From Pseudomonas sp. UBA4194 (lineage in GTDB: Bacteria; Pseudomonadota; Gammaproteobacteria; Pseudomonadales; Pseudomonadaceae), in NCBI RefSeq assembly GCF_002379585.1, contig NZ_DFUE01000031.1, positions 1 to 11,468 on the forward strand: DNA of 11,468 nucleotides, in the 5' to 3' direction. A program made the translations under genes and the position numbers. The number at the start of each line of letters is the position of its first letter. Positions within the stretch are counted from its first letter, which is position 1. Positions 1 to 9,798 of this stretch are shown here, in pieces. The notes beneath the pieces were generated by a model. The model saw only the letters and a list, made by a program, of their open reading frames with translations, was not told the origin of the DNA and did not search any database.

Positions 1-39
1 GGGTGATGGTGGGGTGAGGGGACCATTCACCGCGGATTA

Positions 40-1458
40 TCAAACCTCCAGATAGTCCAGAATCCCCTCGGCAGCGTTGCGCCCCTCGAAGATTGCCGTC
101 ACCACCAGGTCAGAGCCACGCACCATGTCGCCACCGGCAAAGATCTTCGGATTGCTGGTCTGGTGCTTGAACTTGCCCTGCTCAGGGGCCACTACCCGGC
201 CCTGGCTGTCGGTCTGGATGCTGTGCTGCTCGAACCACGAGGCCGGGCTCGGGCGGAAACCAAAGGCGATGACCACGGCGTCGGCCGGAATGATCTCTTC
301 GGAACCCGGAATCGGCTCGGGGCTGCGACGGCCACGGGCATCCGGCTCGCCGAGACGGGTCTCGACCACCTTCACACCTTCGACCTTGTCCTCACCCACG
401 ATAGCGATCGGCTGACGGTTGTAGAGGAACCTTACACCCTCTTCCTTGGCGTTCTTCACCTCTTTGCGCGAGCCTGGCATGTTCGCTTCGTCACGACGGT
501 AGGCGCAGGTTACAGCCTTGGCGCCCTGGCGAATGGACGTGCGGTTACAGTCCATCGCCGTGTCGCCACCGCCCAGTACCACCACTTTCTTGCCTTTCAT
601 GTCGACGAAATCTTCCGGCGACTTTTCAAAGCCCAGGTTGCGATTGACGTTGGCGATCAGGAAATCCAGGGCATCGTGCACGCCCGGCAGGTCTTCGCCC
701 GGGAAGCCACCCTTCATGTAGGTGTAGGTGCCCATGCCCATGAACACGGCATCGTATTCCTGCAGCAACTGCTCGACGCTGATGTCCTTGCCCACCTCGG
801 TGTTCAGGCGGAACTCGATGCCCATGCCGGTGAACACTTCGCGGCGATTGCTCAGCACGCTCTTCTCCAGCTTGAACTCGGGAATGCCGAAGGTCAGCAG
901 ACCACCAATTTCCGGGTTCTTGTCGAACACCACCGGGGTCACGCCGCCGCGCACCAGCACGTCGGCACAGCCCAGCCCGGCAGGGCCCGCGCCGATGATG
1001 GCGACGCGCTTGCCGGTCGGCTTGACCTTGGACATGTCCGGCCGCCAACCCATGGCGAAGGCCGTGTCGGTGATGTACTTCTCCACCGAACCGATGGTCA
1101 CCGCACCGAAACCGTCGTTGAGGGTGCAGGCACCCTCGCACAGACGATCCTGCGGGCACACCCGGCCGCACACTTCCGGCAGGGTGTTGGTCTGGTGCGA
1201 CAGCTCGGCGGCGGCCAGGATGTTGCCCTCGGCCACCAGCTTCAACCAGTTGGGAATGAAGTTGTGCACCGGGCACTTCCATTCGCAGTACGGGTTGCCA
1301 CAACCAAGGCAGCGGTGGGCCTGATCGGCCGACTGCGCGGGTTTGAAGGGTTCGTAGATTTCCACGAACTCTTTCTTGCGTTGACGCAACAGTTTCTTCT
1401 TCGGATCTTTGCGCCCGACCTCGATGAACTGGAAGTCATTACTCAGACGTTCAGCCAT
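40..1458 (-). CDS. gltD: Glutamate synthase (NADPH) small subunit, GltD
   Basis: Small (beta) subunit of NADPH-dependent glutamate synthase. In this family it oxidises NADPH at FAD and passes electrons through 4Fe-4S clusters to the FMN and 3Fe-4S centre of GltB, in the cytoplasm. The 472-residue product has the expected length and order. An N-terminal cysteine-rich domain carries C50, C53, C58, C62 and then C97, C101, C107, C111, the ligand pattern for two 4Fe-4S clusters. A FAD dinucleotide fold follows with GAGPAG at 156-161, then the NADPH-binding fold with GGGDT at 296-300. A second FAD-contact motif, FAGGDMVRGSD, lies at 440-450. The ATG at 1458 is preceded by TGAGGT about 8 nt upstream. 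It begins 33 nt after the gltB stop with no terminator between them, so it is almost certainly co-transcribed with gltB. Related domains occur in other oxidoreductases, but the gltB neighbour settles the assignment. Confidence 0.97.
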   Translation of the reverse strand: MAERLSNDFQFIEVGRKDPKKKLLRQRKKEFVEIYEPFKPAQSADQAHRCLGCGNPYCEWKCPVHNFIPNWLKLVAEGNILAAAELSHQTNTLPEVCGRVCPQDRLCEGACTLNDGFGAVTIGSVEKYITDTAFAMGWRPDMSKVKPTGKRVAIIGAGPAGLGCADVLVRGGVTPVVFDKNPEIGGLLTFGIPEFKLEKSVLSNRREVFTGMGIEFRLNTEVGKDISVEQLLQEYDAVFMGMGTYTYMKGGFPGEDLPGVHDALDFLIANVNRNLGFEKSPEDFVDMKGKKVVVLGGGDTAMDCNRTSIRQGAKAVTCAYRRDEANMPGSRKEVKNAKEEGVRFLYNRQPIAIVGEDKVEGVKVVETRLGEPDARGRRSPEPIPGSEEIIPADAVVIAFGFRPSPASWFEQHSIQTDSQGRVVAPEQGKFKHQTSNPKIFAGGDMVRGSDLVVTAIFEGRNAAEGILDYLEV

Positions 1459-1491
1459 TGTTAAAACCTCATCAAACTCTTCAGGCGCATA

Positions 1492-5936
<4,445 letters not shown>

Positions 5937-5940
<4 letters not shown>

Positions 5941-5975
5941 AGACACTTTCTCACCAGGCTGCCTCTCACCGAGGC
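5937..5975 (-). promoter_or_regulatory. gltB translation start region with duplicated Shine-Dalgarno and possible 5-codon leader ORF
   Basis: On the minus strand the block GCCTCGGTGAGA is followed about 16 nt later by the near-copy GCCTGGTGAGA, so there are two GGTGAG motifs, at 5970-5965 and 5955-5950. The second is the Shine-Dalgarno for gltB, with a 9-nt spacer to the ATG at 5940. The first sits in a small hairpin, GCCTC-GGTGA-GAGGC (5975-5961). A five-codon open frame, GTG AGA AAG TGT CTA TGA, runs from 5954 to 5937 and its stop overlaps the gltB ATG as ATGA. GAGAGG lies 7 nt before that GTG. The sequence facts are direct; translation of the short frame or a regulatory role is inference. 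Confidence 0.5.
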
Positions 5976-6049
5976 AAATTTCTTTTCAATTCAACTAGTT
6001 ACCACACGCGCCGAACGTTCGCCGGCTTTGCGGGGGCAAAAGGGAAGTC

Positions 6050-6078
6050 ATTGTACACAGCGAAACGAAAGCTCACAA
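6050..6078 (-). promoter_or_regulatory. Predicted sigma70-type promoter of gltBD
   Basis: On the minus strand TTGTGA (6078-6073) and TACAAT (6055-6050) are separated by exactly 17 nt. The -10 matches the consensus at five of six positions and the -35 at four. Transcription would start near 6043, giving a leader of roughly 100 nt before gltB. Upstream lies an AT-rich tract in an otherwise GC-rich region, as expected of a strong promoter. No sigma54 GG-N10-GC element was evident. The start point is predicted, not measured. Confidence 0.7.
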
Positions 6079-6125
6079 ATTTGGCGACGAAATGAATAAA
6101 TCAAATGTCGCAAATGTGAACCTTT
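6079..6125 (-). promoter_or_regulatory. AT-rich region upstream of gltB promoter with CAAATGT direct repeats
   Basis: This tract just upstream of the predicted -35 is markedly AT-rich compared with its surroundings. It contains two copies of CAAATGT on the plus strand (6102-6108 and 6111-6117), with starts 9 nt apart, roughly -59 to -74 from the predicted start point. It could act as an UP element or hold an activator site, but I cannot name a regulator. Enterobacterial gltBDF is controlled by Lrp; nothing here proves the same. Confidence 0.3.
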
Positions 6126-6282
6126 TTCAGCGAGTTGTTGTGGTAGCAACGTTCGCAGGAGTGTGAGACCTGATGCCCGGACGTGCAAGCCCGAACTGCT
6201 GCAAGGGCCACGCCAGAGCGCTGCGCATCGACCGCTAGGCCGGGCACCTCGCGCGGGCGCAGGGGACGCCTTGCAGAGACAC
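6126..6282. other. Intergenic stretch with no recognised feature
   Basis: This GC-rich stretch lies between the gltB upstream region and the hairpin behind the SPOR protein gene. I see no convincing gene, tRNA or promoter. A wide 7-bp inverted repeat, TGCCCGG (6174-6180) and CCGGGCA (6240-6246), is present. The nonamer AACGTTCGC at 6148-6156 also occurs in the gltB leader at 6014-6022. A short minus-strand open frame (6048-6302, 84 codons) crosses the region, but it overlaps the gltB promoter and lacks recognisable protein features. Confidence 0.4.
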
Positions 6283-6315
6283 CAAAGCCTGCCGCGCATC
6301 ACGCGGCAGGCTTTG
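6283..6315 (-). terminator. Hairpin terminator after the AAA-SPOR gene
   Basis: A perfect 14-bp inverted repeat (CAAAGCCTGCCGCG and its complement) surrounds a 5-nt loop, about 50 nt beyond the stop codon of the AAA-SPOR gene. The stem is very GC-rich. The T run is short (TTT in either direction), so termination may be incomplete, and the symmetric design could also stop transcription from the other strand. It separates the pilQ-aroK-aroB-SPOR block from gltBD. Confidence 0.75.
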
Positions 6316-6365
6316 CATCAGGTATCGCCAGAGGTGGGGCGGCGGGGATAGTTGCCGCCCGACAA

Positions 6366-7949
6366 TCAGCGGGCTGTGGCGAGGTCCTGTTGGACGCTGG
6401 CGACAGTACGTGGCCAAGGTTTACCAGCCTGGACCTTGGCTGGCAAGTTCTTGATGGCGGCCACGGCGGCATCACGGCTGGCAAAGCTGCCATAGGTGAT
6501 CACGTACAGCGGCTTGCCTTGCAGGGTTTTCTTGAAGTAGCGGAACTCGCCGCCCTGCTCTTTTACATAGGCCTGGGCAGCCCCTTCATTGCTGGTGCCC
6601 AGAATCTGTACCACGTAGTTGCTCGGCGATTGACCCGCATACCAGCCGCTACCGGCGGCAGGCTTGCCGGCTGGCGCTGGCTTGGCAGCCGCCGCCTGGG
6701 TCGGTGCCGGGGTAGGCTTGGCGGCCACTGCCGGCTGGGAGGGCGCTGGTTTGGCGGTTGCTACCGGAGCCACCGGCCGGGCTTGAGCAGGTGTAGGCAC
6801 AGGCGTGGCCGCCGGGCCCGCAGGAACACCGGCAGGGGGTGCGGTGGTGGTAACGGTAGGCGGCTGCGGCGCGGTATTCACCGCCGGGCCACTTTCCTCG
6901 CCATCACCCATGCCGGTGGACTCGGCCAGCGGGCCGCGCATCACTGGCTGTTGCGCGCCATTCATCGGCAGCGGCACCGGCTGGTTGCTGTTGTTGAACT
7001 CCACCGACGGATTGCCGTTGTTCGATTGCGCCGCCCCAGGCTGGCCCTGCCCCAACGGCAGTTGCGCCTGCTCGGGAGCGGTGGGCGTCTTGGCGTTGCG
7101 GCTGGGCATGAGCCAGGCAGCAGCGACGGCGACGACAACGACGGCAGAGATAGCCAGTACGTGTTTCTTAGGCATTTTGAACCCCATAGCAGGACGCTTC
7201 ACCGCTGAGCGGCTTGCGATCATGGCCTCGATCAGTGCATCACGGGCAACCTGGTTGATGGTGCCAGGCCAGCCATCCGAATTCTCGTGGATATCGGCGA
7301 TCTGATCATTGGTAAGCAATTGAATCCCTTGACCTGCCCCTTCCAGGCGCAGTGCCAGGTACTCGCGGGTTTCCTCGAGACTGTACGGCTGCAGCTCGAT
7401 CACATGGAACAGTTCCTGTCCGGCACTGAACGGCTCGAGGCCGGCGATCAGCGAAGGCTCGCCGAACAGAAACACGTGAGGGCGCCCTTCCGGGGTGCCC
7501 GCCGCCAACGCCAGCAGGGCTTCGATTGCGGATTCATCGAGTTGTTCCGCGTCGTCCACCAGCAGGTAGACTTCCTGGCCGGTCAGCCCCAGCTGGACGA
7601 TCTGCGCCAGCATCGCCGGCACTTCCAGGGTATTGAGACCCAGGGACTGGGCGACCTGGCTGAGCACGCTGGCAGCATCGCCGGCGCCACGGGCCGACAC
7701 CACGATACTTTGCACCGACTGCTTGTTGGTGCTCGCGACCAGTGCCTGGCGCAGCAGGGTCTTGCCGCTGCCATGGGGGCCGGTGACCACCAGCAACAGC
7801 TGGCTGTAGCGTGCCAGATGGTGCAACTGGCCCAGTACCGGCTTGCGCTGGGCCGGGAAGAATTTGAAGCCAGGCACCCTCGCCGCGAAGGGGTCATGAT
7901 CCAATTGGTAGTGGCCGAGAAAGGCCTCATCGGCATGCAGACTTGTCAT
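6366..7949 (-). CDS. damX: AAA ATPase and SPOR domain membrane protein, DamX-like
   Basis: The 527-residue product has a clear modular layout. Residues 1 to about 250 form an ExeA/GspA-type AAA ATPase, with Walker A GPHGSGKT (57-64) and Walker B VYLLVDDAEQL (127-137). One hydrophobic segment (about 263-281) follows a lysine pair, which predicts a cytoplasmic ATPase and periplasmic C-terminus. Next comes a low-complexity linker rich in Pro, Ala, Gly and Gln with repeated KPAP-like units (about 290-440), then a C-terminal SPOR domain (about 442-515). SPOR domains bind glycan strands stripped of stem peptides at division septa, so a septal or envelope role is likely. Position after aroK-aroB matches damX of enterobacteria; the symbol rests on that synteny and the SPOR domain. 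The start at 7949 fits the protein family and has CGAGAG 5 nt upstream; the frame stays open further upstream only as a shadow of aroB. The gene is followed by a hairpin terminator. Confidence 0.88.
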   Translation of the reverse strand: MTSLHADEAFLGHYQLDHDPFAARVPGFKFFPAQRKPVLGQLHHLARYSQLLLVVTGPHGSGKTLLRQALVASTNKQSVQSIVVSARGAGDAASVLSQVAQSLGLNTLEVPAMLAQIVQLGLTGQEVYLLVDDAEQLDESAIEALLALAAGTPEGRPHVFLFGEPSLIAGLEPFSAGQELFHVIELQPYSLEETREYLALRLEGAGQGIQLLTNDQIADIHENSDGWPGTINQVARDALIEAMIASRSAVKRPAMGFKMPKKHVLAISAVVVVAVAAAWLMPSRNAKTPTAPEQAQLPLGQGQPGAAQSNNGNPSVEFNNSNQPVPLPMNGAQQPVMRGPLAESTGMGDGEESGPAVNTAPQPPTVTTTAPPAGVPAGPAATPVPTPAQARPVAPVATAKPAPSQPAVAAKPTPAPTQAAAAKPAPAGKPAAGSGWYAGQSPSNYVVQILGTSNEGAAQAYVKEQGGEFRYFKKTLQGKPLYVITYGSFASRDAAVAAIKNLPAKVQAGKPWPRTVASVQQDLATAR

Positions 7950-8021
7950 CGAACTCTCGTAGAACAAAGGTGGATCGTTGATTGGTTGCTGGAAACACAG
8001 GCCAGCGTGACGCGCTTTGCC

Positions 8022-8115
8022 CGTAGGAGCGGCGTGAAGCCGCGAAGGCGTCATACCAGGCGAAAGACAACCGGCAGTCATGCCGACGCCTTCGCGGCTG
8101 CACGCCGCTCCTACA
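8022..8115. repeat. Inverted pair of REP sequences (REPIN-like) between aroB and the SPOR gene
   Basis: Two 30-nt arms, 8023-8052 and 8085-8114, are reverse complements at 29 of 30 positions and are separated by 32 nt. Each arm begins GTAGGAGCGGC (read outward-in) and contains its own small palindrome, GCGGC-GTGAA-GCCGC on the left and GCGGC-GTGCA-GCCGC on the right. This matches the GTAGGAGCG family of repetitive extragenic palindromes that is widespread in Pseudomonas and thought to be spread by RAYT transposases; no RAYT gene is in this window. In RNA the pair can fold into one long stem-loop between aroB and the SPOR gene, possibly affecting mRNA stability or read-through. The right arm overlaps the end of aroB. 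Confidence 0.88.
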
Positions 8116-9238
8116 GGGACCGAGGTGTAGCCACTCGAGCCTCCAGCCCTGCGACGATGGCGCGGTAATCCGCTTCCAGGGTCGCCTGCAGCACCTGCTG
8201 CGGGTAGTCGGCGGTGATCACCGCTTCGCCCATGCCGCGCAGCAGCACCAGGCGTAGACTGCCATCCAGCACTTTCTTGTCGATCGCCATGTGCTCGAGG
8301 AAGTCGGCCGGGGTCATTTCTGCCGGCGGCACCACCGGCAATCCGGCGCGCTGCAACAGACGAATGCCACGATCGCGCTCGGCCTCGGTTATCCAGCCCA
8401 GACGCATGGACATTTCCAGCGCCATCACCGTGCCAGCCCCGACGGCCTCGCCATGAAGCCAGACACCATACCCCATATGGGTCTCGATGGCGTGGCCGAA
8501 AGTATGGCCCAGATTCAGCGTCGCACGCACCCCGGACTCGCGCTCGTCGGCACCGACCACACGGGCCTTGGCCGCGCATGAGCGACGAATGGCCTCGGTC
8601 AGCGCCGCCTGGTCGACCGCGCGCAAGGCCTCGACATTGTCTTCCAGCCAGCCAAGGAAGGGTTCGTCGCAGATGAAACCGTACTTGATCACTTCGGCCA
8701 GACCCGCCGACAGCTCCCGCGATGGCAGAGTAGCCAGGGTGGTCGTGTCGATCAGTACCGCGTTGGGCTGATAGAACGCGCCGACCATGTTCTTGCCCAG
8801 CGGGTGGTTGATGCCCGTCTTGCCGCCCACCGACGAGTCGACCTGGGACAGCAAGGTGGTCGGCACCTGGATGAAATCCACGCCGCGCTGATAGCAGGCG
8901 GCGGCGAACCCGGCCATGTCGCCGATCACCCCGCCGCCCAGAGCGATCACCGTGACCCGACGATCCAGGCGCGCGGTGAGCATGGCGTCGAAGATGGTCT
9001 GCAGGGTTTCCCAATTCTTGAAGGCTTCGCCGTCCGGCAGGACCACGGGGACCACCGAATAGGCCCCCAACGTGGTGGTCAGGCGTTCCAGGTACAGCGG
9101 CGCAACGGTGACGTTGGAGACCACGGCCACTTTGCGTCCAGCAATATGCGGCGCCAGCAGTTGGGCCTGGTCGAGCAGCCCTTCACCGATGTAGATCGGG
9201 TAGCTGCGCTCACCGAGGTCGACCTTGAGTGTCTGCAT
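8111..9238 (-). CDS. aroB: 3-dehydroquinate synthase, AroB
   Basis: Second step of the shikimate pathway: converts DAHP to 3-dehydroquinate using NAD and a divalent metal, in the cytoplasm. The 375-residue product carries the NAD-binding GGGVIGDMAGF (101-111), the active-site stretch VDSSVGGKTGINHPLGKN (133-150, with K140 and K150), and the predicted metal ligands E182, H245 (in LNLGHTFGH) and H262 (in LHGEA). The ATG at 9238 gives the usual MQTL start; a GGGA lies 4 nt upstream inside a possible GTGT-GGGA-ACAC hairpin (9250-9239), and the in-frame GTG at 9250 has no visible ribosome site. The gene begins 37 nt after aroK and is probably co-transcribed with it. The last residues (about TPRSL) look like a short extra tail: the TAG stop at 8113-8111 is part of a REP sequence that overlaps the gene end. 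Confidence 0.97.
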   Translation of the reverse strand: MQTLKVDLGERSYPIYIGEGLLDQAQLLAPHIAGRKVAVVSNVTVAPLYLERLTTTLGAYSVVPVVLPDGEAFKNWETLQTIFDAMLTARLDRRVTVIALGGGVIGDMAGFAAACYQRGVDFIQVPTTLLSQVDSSVGGKTGINHPLGKNMVGAFYQPNAVLIDTTTLATLPSRELSAGLAEVIKYGFICDEPFLGWLEDNVEALRAVDQAALTEAIRRSCAAKARVVGADERESGVRATLNLGHTFGHAIETHMGYGVWLHGEAVGAGTVMALEMSMRLGWITEAERDRGIRLLQRAGLPVVPPAEMTPADFLEHMAIDKKVLDGSLRLVLLRGMGEAVITADYPQQVLQATLEADYRAIVAGLEARVATPRSL

Positions 9239-9275
9239 GTGTTCCCACACTTTTATTGGAAGAGGTTCAGGCGCC

Positions 9276-9794
9276 TCAGCGCGGCGGTAGCCGCTGCAGG
9301 CGCTCGAGAATGTCCAGCACCACCATGCGCGGTGGGCGCTCGTCGGTTTCCACCACCAGGTCGGCGATTTCCCGGTACAGCGGGTCGCGAATCGCCAGCA
9401 GGGCACGCAGGGTGCCTTCCGGGTCGGCGGTGCGCAATAGCGGCCGGTTGCGATCACGGGCGGTACGGCCCACCTGTTGTTCGACCGAAGCGTGCAGGTA
9501 GACCACGCGCCCGCCGGCATGCAGGGCCTGGCGATTCTCATCGCGCATCACTGCACCGCCGCCGGTCGCCAGCACCAGCCCGTCGTACTCGCAGAGTTCG
9601 GCGAGCATGGCCGCTTCACGCTCGCGAAAGCCGGCCTCGCCTTCCTTGTCGAAGATCCACGGGATGTTCGCTCCGGTACGGGTCTCGATTTCCTTGTCGG
9701 AATCCTTGAACGGCAACCGAAGCTCTTTGGCCAGCAATCTGCCAATGGTGCTTTTGCCAGCACCCATTGGCCCAACAAGTATCAAATTTCGCAC
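9276..9794 (-). CDS. aroK: Shikimate kinase, AroK
   Basis: Phosphorylates shikimate at the 3-hydroxyl with ATP, the fifth step of the shikimate pathway, in the cytoplasm. The 172-residue product is normal length and complete: Walker A GPMGAGKS (8-15), shikimate-binding D33 in DSD (31-33), R57 in GFRERE, the GGG at 78-80, and the lid with RPLL (117-120). The start codon is GTG at 9794, which gives MRNLILVGPMGAGKS, the expected N-terminus just before the P-loop; no upstream in-frame alternative is needed. The Shine-Dalgarno is weak (GTGAGT inside the end of pilQ). Only 4 nt separate the pilQ TGA from this GTG, so translation coupled to pilQ is likely. Confidence 0.97.
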   Translation of the reverse strand: MRNLILVGPMGAGKSTIGRLLAKELRLPFKDSDKEIETRTGANIPWIFDKEGEAGFREREAAMLAELCEYDGLVLATGGGAVMRDENRQALHAGGRVVYLHASVEQQVGRTARDRNRPLLRTADPEGTLRALLAIRDPLYREIADLVVETDERPPRMVVLDILERLQRLPPR

Positions 9795-9798
9795 AGAA

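Noticed and set aside
163..1464. 433-codon plus-strand open frame opposite gltD
   Set aside because: Same codon-register effect; gltD is an intact, fully motif-supported gene on the other strand.
6048..6302. 84-codon minus-strand open frame between the SPOR gene and gltB
   Set aside because: It starts inside the terminator hairpin, overlaps the predicted gltB promoter, is Arg/Cys/Ser-rich in the way of random GC-rich sequence, and shows no ribosome site or motif. Conservation in relatives could reopen the question.
6150..6315. Possible small RNA on the plus strand ending at the hairpin 6283-6315
   Set aside because: The hairpin has only a TTT tail in that direction and I found no convincing promoter; the hairpin is better explained as the terminator of the minus-strand operon.
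6183..7208. 341-codon plus-strand open frame opposite the SPOR gene linker
   Set aside because: Its Gly/Arg-rich translation is the antisense of the Pro/Ala linker; no ribosome site or recognised domain.
8022..8115. Inverted repeat as the ends of a miniature transposon or as a CRISPR-like repeat
   Set aside because: The arms match the known GTAGGAGCG REP family, there is no target duplication that I can see, and there is only one pair, with no spacer series.
7950..9014. Upstream extension of the AAA-SPOR frame across aroB
   Set aside because: The frame stays open but the translation there is an out-of-frame shadow of aroB; ATG 7949 begins the protein domain and has a ribosome site.
9239..9541. 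Upstream extension of the aroB frame into aroK
   Set aside because: The extra residues are an out-of-frame reading of aroK and the standard AroB N-terminus begins at 9238.
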